64,000 nt of DNA from Enterovibrio paralichthyis (GTDB taxonomy: Bacteria; Pseudomonadota; Gammaproteobacteria; Enterobacterales; Vibrionaceae), in assembly GCF_019209835.1 (NCBI RefSeq), contig NZ_JAHUTS010000003.1, positions 1 through 64,000 on the forward strand, in the 5' to 3' direction. The notes under the pieces are model-generated. The model was not told the DNA's origin. It made no database searches and saw nothing but the letters and a program-made list of their open reading frames with translations. A program made the translations under genes and the position numbers. Below, piece by piece: positions 55,557 to 63,999 of the stretch (position 1 is the first letter of the stretch; every line of letters begins with the position of its first letter).

Positions 55557-56957
55557 TTATTCGCGGAGTGCGGATTTCTGCGCTTGCAGTATTGGTTTTA
55601 AAAGGTAATCCAGCACGCTGCGTTTTCCGGTAATGATGTCGGCTGATGCCGTCATTCCCGGGATAATCGGTAACTCCTCGCCATCCCCGAGGTTGTTGGA
55701 CTCGGTTCGGATTTTCACCAGATAGAAACTGTTACCTTCTTCATCCTGAATGGTATCGGCGCTGATCGTTTCGAGTATCCCGTTCAAGCCGCCGTACACG
55801 GTAAAATCATAGGCACTGAATTTAATTACTGCGTCGAGGCCTGGCCGTAAAAAGGCGATATCCTGCGGGGCGATCTTGGCCTCAATCAGCAGGTTGTCTT
55901 CACTCGGCACGATTTCCACCAAATCCATACCCGGCTGGATAACGCCGCCTACTGTGTTGACGTGCAATTTCTTAATGGTGCCGTCCACCGGGCTGACCAC
56001 CACGGTTCGCTCTACCCGGTCAGCCAGGGTCACGCGGGTTTCGGTCATCGCCAGCAGTTTGTCTTCCACATCACTTAAGCGCTCTTGCTGCTCTGCGCGG
56101 AATTTCAGCGCCACATCAATGTGTTTGAACACCATTTCCTGCAAGGCAGAGCTGATTGAGGGCAGTGACAGTTCCGCGGTCGACAACTCCCGTTTGGTGT
56201 CGTTGACCTGGCGCTGCAATTTCAACAGATCGATTTGTGGTACCACACCTTCATCTGCCAAGGGTTTGGTGATGGAATACTCTTCCCGGGCATAGTTGTA
56301 GCTTTGACGGAGGTTTTGAACCCGAGCCTTCACCTCAATCAACTCCTGCTCCTTTTGACGGATTTGTTGAGCCGTTACTGAAAGCTGGTTTTGCAGGTTG
56401 TTGAGCTTGTCCCGGTATTCCGCCCGCTGGCGAGACACCACGGCGCGGTGCTCTTCAATAAAATCCGGTTCAAAGACCAATTCGTTGCTTTTGACGGACA
56501 CCGATTTTTGCCAGTTAGCCACGTCCACTTCCGGATTGACGGACACGGAGTTGAGCAGGGTGCTGAGTTTAACGGCATCCCCTTGCAAACTGGTCAGTTC
56601 CTGTACCCGTTCACGGAAGTCTGAACGGAACATGGTGTCGTCGATCAGCAAAAGCTGCTGACCTTTTGTCACGCTGTCGCCCTCGCGTACCAACAACTCC
56701 TTAACCAGACCGCCTTCAAGGTTCTGTACCACCTGGAGCTGGGAAGAAGGGATCACCTTTCCCTGACCAACAGTGACTTTGTCCAATTCCGCATACGCTG
56801 CCCAAACGGCGGAAACAGTGATAAACAGTGCGATCACCCACAGCAGCACCCGGGCACTTTTAGGTGAAGTGAGCAGCAAGGCTGCCGTTTTGTCATCGAT
56901 ATAATCAAGGTGCTCATTGGCAGGCAGTCTGGTTTCAGACTGTTTATTTGTTGTCAT
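55557..56957 (-). CDS. lapC: HlyD-family membrane-fusion protein (LapC-like)
   Basis: A 466-residue periplasmic adaptor of type I secretion. One N-terminal membrane helix (SARVLLWVIALFITVSAVWAA), a lipoyl-like VVQNLEGGLVKELLVREGDSVTKGQ, a long coiled coil (about 95-300) and a beta-barrel domain. The frame begins 8 codons earlier, but ATG 56957 (MTTNKQSETRL) is preferred; RBS evidence is weak for both. It is the first gene of the lap operon, 58 bases before tolC/lapE. Confidence 0.9.
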   Translation of the reverse strand: MTTNKQSETRLPANEHLDYIDDKTAALLLTSPKSARVLLWVIALFITVSAVWAAYAELDKVTVGQGKVIPSSQLQVVQNLEGGLVKELLVREGDSVTKGQQLLLIDDTMFRSDFRERVQELTSLQGDAVKLSTLLNSVSVNPEVDVANWQKSVSVKSNELVFEPDFIEEHRAVVSRQRAEYRDKLNNLQNQLSVTAQQIRQKEQELIEVKARVQNLRQSYNYAREEYSITKPLADEGVVPQIDLLKLQRQVNDTKRELSTAELSLPSISSALQEMVFKHIDVALKFRAEQQERLSDVEDKLLAMTETRVTLADRVERTVVVSPVDGTIKKLHVNTVGGVIQPGMDLVEIVPSEDNLLIEAKIAPQDIAFLRPGLDAVIKFSAYDFTVYGGLNGILETISADTIQDEEGNSFYLVKIRTESNNLGDGEELPIIPGMTASADIITGKRSVLDYLLKPILQAQKSALRE

Positions 56958-57125
56958 TGTTTTCTCGACCATGAATTCCACTAAAGCACTTATAAAAGCG
57001 TAGTTTATCTATCGGATTCTCACTAATTGCGAACAGTGTACCGATATTGAGTAGGCGCTTTTTTCTCAATGGAGAGAATGCAGGAAAGGAGCGTGAAGCC
57101 AGTCTGTGAGCGGAATGATGTAAAA

Positions 57126-57145
57126 AAGGGCTGAGATCAGCCCTT
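57126..57145 (-). terminator. Terminator overlapping the end of the dctD-like gene
   Basis: AAGGGCTGA pairs with TCAGCCCTT and is followed on the minus strand by six Ts. The stem includes the stop codon at 57137-57139. Confidence 0.88.
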
Positions 57146-58444
57146 GAAATTTTCTTTGTCCAGATGGTGCTTTTTTAGTTTTTCATAGAGTGTTTTGCGG
57201 GCAAGACCTAGCTCGTTTTGTACTTCTTTGAGCATGCCGTTATGCCGGTTAAGCGCATCAAACAATATAGCGCGTTCGACTTTGAGCAAGCGGTCGGAAA
57301 GGGTGTCATGCTCCTTATCCTGTCCATCCCCCTGTGCATCATCGAGGGAAATTTCGCCCATCAACACCCAGCGTTCTGCAAAGGTTCGCAGCTCTCGCAC
57401 ATTGCCGGGCCAGGAATGTTGCAGCAGCATCGCTTTGTGGTCGGCATCCACACTTGGCGGGGCAACCCCGAAGCGTGACGCAATGGTGCGGACAAAGTTC
57501 TGGCACAGCATGATCACATCCTCTTGCCGTTCGCGCAAAGGAGGGAAATGGAGCTTGAGCGTCGAAAGCGATTGGTAAAGCGCCGGATTAAACTTGCCTT
57601 GCCCGGCGCTTTGGGCCAGATCAACCCGGCTTGAAGCAATGATCCGTGGGCGTTCATCCGTTGCCAGCAACTCAGAGAGCCGGGCCTGCGATTTTGCTGG
57701 CAGGGCTTCGATGCCGTCGAGAAAAAGGGTGCCTTTTCCCGCCGCCGCCACCTTGCTGTTTTTATAACCTGGCAGGGTCGCGAAACCGTGCTGATCGGAG
57801 CCAAAAAGCTCGATATCCAACAGGGCTTCCGGGAGCTGGCGGCATTTTACGGCCACAAACGGCTCGTCTTGCCGGTTTCCCTGATCATGGATTAGCCGCG
57901 CAGCCAGTTCTTTCCCGGTGCCGCGTTCACCCTGTAGTAGGATGTCTCCGGTCTGATCTTTTTGGTAAAACACTGTCCGGCGTAGCAATTTGACAGATTC
58001 CGAATTCCCCAGAATGCGGGGGCCGGGGGCGCTTTGGGTTTCCAGTTCGCGTTTCAGTTCGCGGTTTTCCAGTACCAATGCGCGCTTTTCAATGCCCCGA
58101 CGCAACACATCCATCAGGTGATCGGTTGAAAAGGGCTTCTCCAGAAAGTCATAGGCACCTTTTCGCATGGCGGATACCGCCGTTGAAATGTCGCCGTGCC
58201 CTGTCAGCATCACAATCGACAATTCCGGATCGATGCCCAGTGCGTGTTGTAAAAACGCCATGCCATCCATGACAGGCATGTTGATGTCCGAAATGATGAC
58301 ACCTTCAAACGCATTGTTCAGTTGGCCTAATGCTTCTTTGGCTGAAGCAAAGGCCCTTGCGTGAAAGCCCTCAATGTCGAGTGTTTGGCTCAGGGCGTCC
58401 CGAATAGAACGCTCGTCATCAATGATCCATATTTCCGGGGTCAT
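57137..58444 (-). CDS. DctD-like response regulator with degenerate sigma-54 activator domain
   Basis: A 435-residue NtrC-family regulator. The receiver is intact (Asp53 phosphosite in ISDINMP, Lys103 in EKPF). Walker A GERGTGKE is present. The sigma-54 contact loop that should read GAFTGA is HGFATLPG (about 219-226). Walker B reads FLDGIE, so the catalytic Glu is Gly244. The arginine-finger segment FRxDLxxRL is FNPALYQSL. A Fis-type HTH closes the protein. It is therefore unlikely to activate sigma-54 in the usual way, and may be a repressor or need a partner. ATG 58444 follows AAGGAG; the start overlaps the kinase stop. Confidence 0.85.
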   Translation of the reverse strand: MTPEIWIIDDERSIRDALSQTLDIEGFHARAFASAKEALGQLNNAFEGVIISDINMPVMDGMAFLQHALGIDPELSIVMLTGHGDISTAVSAMRKGAYDFLEKPFSTDHLMDVLRRGIEKRALVLENRELKRELETQSAPGPRILGNSESVKLLRRTVFYQKDQTGDILLQGERGTGKELAARLIHDQGNRQDEPFVAVKCRQLPEALLDIELFGSDQHGFATLPGYKNSKVAAAGKGTLFLDGIEALPAKSQARLSELLATDERPRIIASSRVDLAQSAGQGKFNPALYQSLSTLKLHFPPLRERQEDVIMLCQNFVRTIASRFGVAPPSVDADHKAMLLQHSWPGNVRELRTFAERWVLMGEISLDDAQGDGQDKEHDTLSDRLLKVERAILFDALNRHNGMLKEVQNELGLARKTLYEKLKKHHLDKENFKG

Positions 58445-60248
58445 TGGGTTGTTCTCCTTCATAGAGCCGCTGCAAACTGATGGTGAATTCGGCACCGCCA
58501 CTGGCGTGATCGCCGACCTGCAGGGTACCGCCAAAGCCTTCAATAATCCGGCGGCAAATTGTCAGGCCAAGGCCGAGACCATCCCGTTTGGTGGTGTAGA
58601 ACGGGGTGAATACCTGCTTTTTAGAGTCATTGTCGAGTCCGGCACCGTTGTCCCATACGTGAATGGAAACCCGGTCGAGAAAGGTTTCGACAGTAATGCC
58701 GATTTCCGGCATCGAGGCATGTTCAACTGCGTGGGAAGCGTTGTTAAGCAGGTTAAGAATTACCTGTTCCAGTTGCACCGTATCGGCATTGACGATTATC
58801 CCTTTTTCCGGCTTGTGGCAGGCTATCTGGATCCCTTTCTTGATAAAGCTGGCCGAAGAGAGTTTTAGCGATGCCGACAGCACATCGTCCAGGTTGGCGC
58901 GGGCTTTGCCTCCGGCATTTTGCTTGCGGGCGAAGATCTTAAAGCGGGCAACAATGTCTGCCACCATGCCAATCAATTCGTTGAGCGTAGTGAGGTTCCC
59001 TTTCACCGCATCAAAACGTTCCTTTTCCATCAGTTTGATGCTGTTTTCGGTGTAGGTGCGCATCGCCGCCAGCGGCTGGTTGATTTCATGGTTGATACTG
59101 GCGGAAAGCTCGCCCAGCATGGCAAGCTTGGCGGCCTGGATCAGTTCGTTTTCTGTCTGGCGCAGCGCTTTTTGGGTTTCTTCATACTGGGTGATGCTTT
59201 CGCGGAGTTTGGCGTTGGTATCTTCAAGGCTCGCTGTACGTGAAGCGACCTTTTGCTCCAGCTCATCATTGAGTAGGGCCAGTTTGCGCTGGGCTTTCAC
59301 GGTTTGCAGCCAAGCGGTAAGCACCAGAGCCAACAGCACGTAGAAGGTGGAAAACAGCAGCACAGACTGAATCACGATCGGCCATGCCTGACTGGTAGGG
59401 GTAAACCCATAAATACGCCAACCCGCACTGCCTAGATCGGTGCTGGAGACCAACACATGCTCCCGGCCGATTTCTTCATACCCGATGTCGAGTGTGGTTA
59501 AGGGCTCTATCTCTTCCAACTCATGGTAGGCAGTGAGGCTTTCCAGTGTGGATTTACCGTATCGGCGCGAGTCACGGATAGCGGCTTTTTGCGTCTCGGT
59601 CAGAATGGGCAGTGTTTGGTAGAGCCATTCGTCACGGGAGCTGTAGAAGACGACGCCCAGCGGGTCGGCAATCAGATAGTCGAATTGCTGCTGATCCCAG
59701 ATGCGGTCAATGATGGACAAATCGACTTTCAAGGTGAGGACACCGCTGATGGTGTCGCCGTCCCATACCGGGTAAGAAAAGTAGTAGCCGCGTTTATCAG
59801 ACACCACGCCTAACGCATAATAGCGGCCTTTGTTGCCTTCAATGGCTTGTTGGAAGTATGGGCGGTAGCTGTAGTTGTAACCGACGAAGCTGCTGTCGCT
59901 GGCAAAATTACTGGCTGCCAGTGTCTGGCCCTCTTCGTCCATCAGATAGATAACATCGCTGTTTAAGCGGGCGTTCCAGTCTTCGAGCAATTGATTGGTG
60001 CCGCTGGATAAGCGTTTGCTGTTAGGAACACGGAGCAACCGCTTTAAGCGTGGATCAGTAGAAAGGACAACGGGAATTTCGCTGTATCGCGCCAGTTCGG
60101 CAGCGAGCTTCTCCTGTAACTGGAAGACATCGTTTTCGATATCTTTGATAAAGCGCTTTTCAACCGAATAATAGGTGAAAGCCGCCACCATTGCGCCCAG
60201 GGCAATCCCGAACAAAGTGACGGCGATAATAAAGGAGTGTCGGCGCAT
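58419..60248 (-). CDS. DctB-like sensor histidine kinase
   Basis: A 609-residue inner-membrane kinase. Two membrane helices (residues about 8-30 and 295-320) frame a double-Cache-type periplasmic sensor (YNYSYRPYFQQAIEGNKGRYYALG is the ligand-site signature). A coiled coil precedes the phosphoacceptor H-box LSASINHEINQPL, then the ATPase (VILNLLNNASHA, DNGAGL, GLGLGLTIC). The architecture is that of DctB C4-dicarboxylate sensors; the ligand is inferred. ATG 60248 is preferred over the frame start 60299. It overlaps the regulator gene by 26 bases. Confidence 0.9.
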   Translation of the reverse strand: MRRHSFIIAVTLFGIALGAMVAAFTYYSVEKRFIKDIENDVFQLQEKLAAELARYSEIPVVLSTDPRLKRLLRVPNSKRLSSGTNQLLEDWNARLNSDVIYLMDEEGQTLAASNFASDSSFVGYNYSYRPYFQQAIEGNKGRYYALGVVSDKRGYYFSYPVWDGDTISGVLTLKVDLSIIDRIWDQQQFDYLIADPLGVVFYSSRDEWLYQTLPILTETQKAAIRDSRRYGKSTLESLTAYHELEEIEPLTTLDIGYEEIGREHVLVSSTDLGSAGWRIYGFTPTSQAWPIVIQSVLLFSTFYVLLALVLTAWLQTVKAQRKLALLNDELEQKVASRTASLEDTNAKLRESITQYEETQKALRQTENELIQAAKLAMLGELSASINHEINQPLAAMRTYTENSIKLMEKERFDAVKGNLTTLNELIGMVADIVARFKIFARKQNAGGKARANLDDVLSASLKLSSASFIKKGIQIACHKPEKGIIVNADTVQLEQVILNLLNNASHAVEHASMPEIGITVETFLDRVSIHVWDNGAGLDNDSKKQVFTPFYTTKRDGLGLGLTICRRIIEGFGGTLQVGDHASGGAEFTISLQRLYEGEQPNDPGNMDH

Positions 60249-60387
60249 GGCTTCCCTGCATGTGTGTGGTGCTTTCTGGATGAAGAGTGCCGGTAACACG
60301 CACTGTTCCTGTCTATCTTGGGCAAATTCGCTTGAGAAATGCCATCGGTCACCTCACAATGGCGAAAAACGTATTCGGAGCACCACG

Positions 60388-61026
60388 ATGGATTTGTATG
60401 ATATTCGCAGAGAATATAACCAAGGCGGTTTGAGACGCAAAGACCTGCCGGAAAACCCTGTTCAATTCTTTGAGCACTGGCTCAAACAAGCCATTGATGC
60501 CAAGCTTCCAGACCCGACAGCCATGACAGTGGCGACTGTTGACGAAAATGGCCAGCCTTTTCAACGTATTGTGCTGCTAAAACATGTCGGCAGTGATGGT
60601 TTCATCTTCTATACCAACCTCGGTAGCCGTAAAGCAAAACAACTGGCCCATAATGCCAAGATAAGCCTCCATTTCCCCTGGCACCCTCTTGAGCGACAGG
60701 TGCACATCATGGGGCGCGCTGAAAAGCTGAGTAAGCTGGAAGTGATGAAATACTTCCTCTCCCGTCCAAAAGAAAGCCAGCTTGCCGCATGGGCGAGCCG
60801 CCAGAGTGAGCGAATTACCGCGCGTTCCGCACTTGAGTCCAAATACATGGAGCTCAAACAGCAGTTTGAGAAAGGGGAAGTGCCGGTGCCGACATTTTGG
60901 GGAGGCTTCCGTGTTAAGCCTGAAGCATTCGAATTCTGGCAAGGTGGTGAGCACCGCCTGCATGACCGCTTCGTTTACCAGGACGAAGAGAACGGAAAAT
61001 GGGATATTGAGCGCTTAGCGCCATAA
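60388..61026 (+). CDS. pdxH: Pyridoxine/pyridoxamine 5'-phosphate oxidase
   Basis: A 212-residue FMN enzyme that makes pyridoxal 5'-phosphate. Family segments are MTVATVDENGQPFQRIVLLKH, FYTNLGSRKAKQL, FPWHPLERQVHIMG, the RQSERITARSAL loop and the FRVKPEAFEFWQGGEHRLHDRF C-terminal signature. The frame is open from 60175, but ATG 60388 (MDLYDIRREY, after GGAG) is the family start. It is divergent from the sensor kinase. A strong terminator follows. Confidence 0.95.
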   Translation: MDLYDIRREYNQGGLRRKDLPENPVQFFEHWLKQAIDAKLPDPTAMTVATVDENGQPFQRIVLLKHVGSDGFIFYTNLGSRKAKQLAHNAKISLHFPWHPLERQVHIMGRAEKLSKLEVMKYFLSRPKESQLAAWASRQSERITARSALESKYMELKQQFEKGEVPVPTFWGGFRVKPEAFEFWQGGEHRLHDRFVYQDEENGKWDIERLAP

Positions 61027-61031
61027 ATTGC

Positions 61032-61058
61032 AAAAAAGCAGCTTCGGCTGCTTTTTTT
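61032..61058 (+). terminator. Terminator of pdxH
   Basis: AAAAAAGCAGC pairs with GCTGCTTTTTT around TTCG, the most stable tetraloop, followed by Ts. It also serves as a convergent signal near the LuxR gene stop (61080). Confidence 0.95.
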
Positions 61059-61079
61059 GACCCTGTTTGTTTGCCGCAA

Positions 61080-61790
61080 TTAGTTGGCCAGCACCATCGT
61101 GAGTTGTTGGTTGAGCAAAGAGGCAGGGATTTTACACCCAACCCCGAGCTCTAACGCCTTGTCTACGATTTCTGTCTTACTGCCCGCGCCCAGCTTCACC
61201 CGTAAATTGGCAAAATGGTTTTCTACGGTTTTGACCGACACTCCGAGTGCGTGCGCAATAAACTGTGGCTTTTTGCCATAAAGGTGAAAAAACAGCACTT
61301 CAGATTCGCGGTTGGAAAGATGGACGGACAAGTCAGCCCTGTGGGTTGAAAAGGCAGCGTCGCCTTGTCCTTCAAAGGCTTTGCACAACCATTGTCCCAC
61401 TTCCAGCATCGGGTTTTCATCCAGTGGCTGACCATGAAAAATGGTGCCCAATACACGCCCACAGTCATCTTTCCAAAGGATTTTGGTAAAGACATGGGCT
61501 TGCCAGTCTCCGTTTGCGTAGGGGTGGATGTTCAGGACACGCATAGGGCGTCCGGTTGCCAGAACCTGTTTATCCTGCTGCTGGAACCTGGCGGCGCAGC
61601 TTGCCAATCTCCCGGGTAAATCATCGTCTGTTTGCCCGACCAAAGCATTGGGTGAGCTGACCCCAACCAGATTGGCGTAGGCTTTATTCACGTGAACAAA
61701 CCGGGACTGCGTATCCTTGCATCCCCAGCATCCCGGGAGTTGCTCGAACAGGGCAATAAGTTGTGTAGGGGGGAGGGCTTGGTCAAACAT
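61080..61790 (-). CDS. PAS - LuxR-type HTH transcriptional regulator
   Basis: A 236-residue regulator. The N-terminal PAS domain (QLPGCWGCKDTQSRFVHVNKAYANLVG) resembles sensory PAS folds. The C-terminal LuxR HTH (LSNRESEVLFFHLYGKKPQFIAHALGVSVKTVENHFANLRVKLG) is typical. The frame extends to 61913, but ATG 61790 (MFDQALPP) gives a normal N-terminus; the RBS is weak. Upstream sequence has an AT-rich palindrome (TTTTACAGTAAAA near 61840), a possible operator. No autoinducer-binding domain is present, and the signal is unknown. Confidence 0.85.
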   Translation of the reverse strand: MFDQALPPTQLIALFEQLPGCWGCKDTQSRFVHVNKAYANLVGVSSPNALVGQTDDDLPGRLASCAARFQQQDKQVLATGRPMRVLNIHPYANGDWQAHVFTKILWKDDCGRVLGTIFHGQPLDENPMLEVGQWLCKAFEGQGDAAFSTHRADLSVHLSNRESEVLFFHLYGKKPQFIAHALGVSVKTVENHFANLRVKLGAGSKTEIVDKALELGVGCKIPASLLNQQLTMVLAN

Positions 61791-61884
61791 AGCTGTAGGA
61801 TGCTTACTTATAGGGCGATGTATTGTAAATTGGATGTATTTTACAGTAAAAATATGAAAATTAAGAGTTTTATAGCATAAAAAA

Positions 61885-61905
61885 ACCGGCTCGTAGGGAG
61901 CCGGT
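61885..61905 (-). terminator. Terminator of the 48-residue small gene
   Basis: ACCGGCTC pairs with GAGCCGGT around GTAGG and is followed on the minus strand by seven Ts. It lies 16 bases past the small gene's stop. Confidence 0.92.
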
Positions 61906-61920
61906 AAAGACAAGTCTTAC

Positions 61921-62067
61921 TCAAATCGAGTATTTCCTGTTCGACGTGTAGAAGAGGCCACTCATTTCCGTGCTCGAGGGTTTGGACACGGGAGCAAGTG
62001 GTTCACCGAGGTAAATTTCAGTGATGAAACTGCGGGATAACCAAGTACCCCGCTGTTCGGAAAACAC
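61921..62067 (-). CDS. Small gene, 48 residues, between two terminators
   Basis: This frame is too short for the usual cut-off. It runs from GTG 62067 (preceded by GCTGCTGAG) to TGA 61921-61923 and ends 16 bases before a strong minus-strand terminator. The upstream minus-strand gene has its own terminator (62219-62241), so this region must be transcribed separately. The product begins VFSEQRGTWLSRSF and ends FYTSNRKYSI; it is soluble and rich in Ser and Thr. I do not recognise it. A small regulatory RNA covering the same interval is the alternative. Confidence 0.5.
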   Translation of the reverse strand: MFSEQRGTWLSRSFITEIYLGEPLAPVSKPSSTEMSGLFYTSNRKYSI

Positions 62068-62218
62068 TATACTCAGCAGCCAGAAAACCGGACAGGGGGG
62101 GATTGGACTATTTTGTAATTTATTGATTAATCAGTTTCTTATTAGAGAACTTGATCGCGTTTTTAAGATGTACAGACAATGGTGTCTGGGAAATTGTCCA
62201 TTGGCAAAAACAAAGAAA

Positions 62219-62241
62219 AAAAGCCCGCATCAGCGGGCTTT
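62219..62241 (-). terminator. Terminator of the PEGA/FGE gene
   Basis: AAAGCCCGC pairs with GCGGGCTTT around ATCA, followed on the minus strand by T-rich sequence. It lies 22 bases past the stop of the gene at 62263. Confidence 0.92.
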
Positions 62242-62262
62242 AGGGACTATGTTGTGTCAGGA

Positions 62263-63999
62263 CTAGATATTGCGGACGACGCGGAAGCCCAGATAGTTCG
62301 CGCTAAGGTCGGATTTCAGCTCTAATCGTTCGGCAACACGGGCGCTGCTTGGCGAGAAGCTCCAGGCGCCTCCACGTGCGACCGGTGCTTGACTTTCCGC
62401 CCATTCCCATACGTTGCCCGCGGTGTCATAGACACCAAATGGGTTGGCTGGGAAGCTGCCCACCGGAGACGTACTTTTGTTTGACCACACAGTGCCGCTC
62501 CAACCTGTGTTGGCGTTACCAACACCAATGTCGTCGCCCCACCAGTAATCAGACTCGCTACCAGCACGTGCTGCGACTTCCCATTGCACTTCTGTTGGCA
62601 GGGAGTAGTCAAATCCAGTTTGTTTGCTCAGCCAGTCAGAATATGCTTTCGCATCGTCTTTCGTGATACACACCACTGGAGAATTTTCACTTTGGTCAAA
62701 ACCCGGTTTGCGCCAGTGATGGTTGAGCATTTGCTTGGACTCACCGTTCATCAGCGTGGTGCAACCCTGGCCTTCTTCCGCATCCGTGACATATCCGGTG
62801 GCGGCGACAAACTCTCCAAACTGCTTCACGGTAACCGGAGTTGCCGCAATCGAGAAAGGTTGATCAACCAAGACAGGCTGTTGGGCTTCATAGCCTACGC
62901 GGTACTGGCCCGCGCCAATGACCACCATTTTAGGTGCCTGATGGTTGTTAGAAAGTTTGTCAGCGAATTGCTTTCCCGGCTTTGGACGATTCTCCTGTTC
63001 GCGCAGGTTAGCCCAAATTTCAGAATCCTTATTCATGTACATTTGGCGGCTGTACGCTTCAAACCCAGGCTTTTCGACAGTCAGTTGGTGTTGACCGGCG
63101 GGCAGCATGATTTCGACCGGTGTTGAGCCGTAAGTCACACCGTTGATCGTCACATTGTCTTCGTAACGGTTAGAACGGATTTTGACGTTAACCCAGCGTT
63201 TTGCCTGCTGCTTGGTGGCCTGCTTCGCAGTAGTAAAAGGTTCTTCTACACAGTAACGCTCAGCAAAATCAAGCAGCTTACATGCTGCATTTTCGTCCGG
63301 CTGGCTGCGCATTTCTGCCTGCATACGGGTGATGTAGCGGTTGGTACCACTAAAGCCACTATCAACCACATTGCTGTTCATTACATGGATATTGAATGAC
63401 ACGCGGTTCGCGTTCAGTTTTGCTGTTGTGGATTCGGTGACGTTATCCAGAACCTGCGACTGGAAGGTGTTCACTGCCTTTTGCATGGTCAGTGTCTTAC
63501 CTTGGTTTGCACACGCTGCGAGCGTCATTGATTCGCTACAGGTGATGGTGTGAACCACTTCAATAGTGTCGGCGAAAGTCAGTTCTTGACGAAGGCGTTT
63601 AACACGCGCTTCTTTTTTCGCTTCCTGCAGATTTTCGAGTGTACTGACCAACAGTTGTTTCTGACGGTTTTCACCTTCAACAATGCGCTGTTGTTCAGAA
63701 ATAGCCTGATCATTTACCAACGTCGCTGCCTGGTTTTCTTTTAACGCATTCCATGCAACTTGGTAATCGTCTCTGTACTGAGTAAGGTCGGTATCAGGAT
63801 TTTCAATCAGTCGACGGAATTGCTCGTCCAATCGTTCTTGTGCCTGAGTACGCTTCTTTTCAAGCTCAATAGCTTTAGTCGCCAGCGTTTCGCGCTCTGT
63901 TAATAACGCTTCCAGCTTATCTCTCTGCGTTTGGAGGTTTTCGGCATGTGCGCTAATTTCACTTCTTTTATCAGCTAGCTTCTGCTCCAGCGCAACCAC
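62263..63999 (-). CDS. PEGA and formylglycine-generating-enzyme-like protein, 5' end outside the window
   Basis: At least 578 residues; the N-terminus lies beyond the window edge. A coiled coil (about 1-130 of the visible part) is followed by a region with conserved Cys and then a PEGA domain (INGVTYGSTPVEIMLPAGQHQLTVEKPGFEAY). The C-terminal 230 residues are an FGE-sulfatase fold (FSIAATPVTVKQFGEFVAATGYVTDAE, LPTEVQWEVAARAG, GNVWEWAES, ARGGAWSFSP, YLGFRVVRN). This fold often occurs in proteins that modify or bind others rather than maturing sulfatases. The stop at 62263 is followed by a terminator. Its role is unknown; a surface or envelope function is plausible. Confidence 0.82.
   Translation of the reverse strand: MVALEQKLADKRSEISAHAENLQTQRDKLEALLTERETLATKAIELEKKRTQAQERLDEQFRRLIENPDTDLTQYRDDYQVAWNALKENQAATLVNDQAISEQQRIVEGENRQKQLLVSTLENLQEAKKEARVKRLRQELTFADTIEVVHTITCSESMTLAACANQGKTLTMQKAVNTFQSQVLDNVTESTTAKLNANRVSFNIHVMNSNVVDSGFSGTNRYITRMQAEMRSQPDENAACKLLDFAERYCVEEPFTTAKQATKQQAKRWVNVKIRSNRYEDNVTINGVTYGSTPVEIMLPAGQHQLTVEKPGFEAYSRQMYMNKDSEIWANLREQENRPKPGKQFADKLSNNHQAPKMVVIGAGQYRVGYEAQQPVLVDQPFSIAATPVTVKQFGEFVAATGYVTDAEEGQGCTTLMNGESKQMLNHHWRKPGFDQSENSPVVCITKDDAKAYSDWLSKQTGFDYSLPTEVQWEVAARAGSESDYWWGDDIGVGNANTGWSGTVWSNKSTSPVGSFPANPFGVYDTAGNVWEWAESQAPVARGGAWSFSPSSARVAERLELKSDLSANYLGFRVVRNI

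Noticed and set aside
61836..61852. Seventh parS2 site
   Set aside because: TTTTACAGTAAAA lacks the central TG and flanking bases of NTTTACANTGTAAAN. It may be a local operator.
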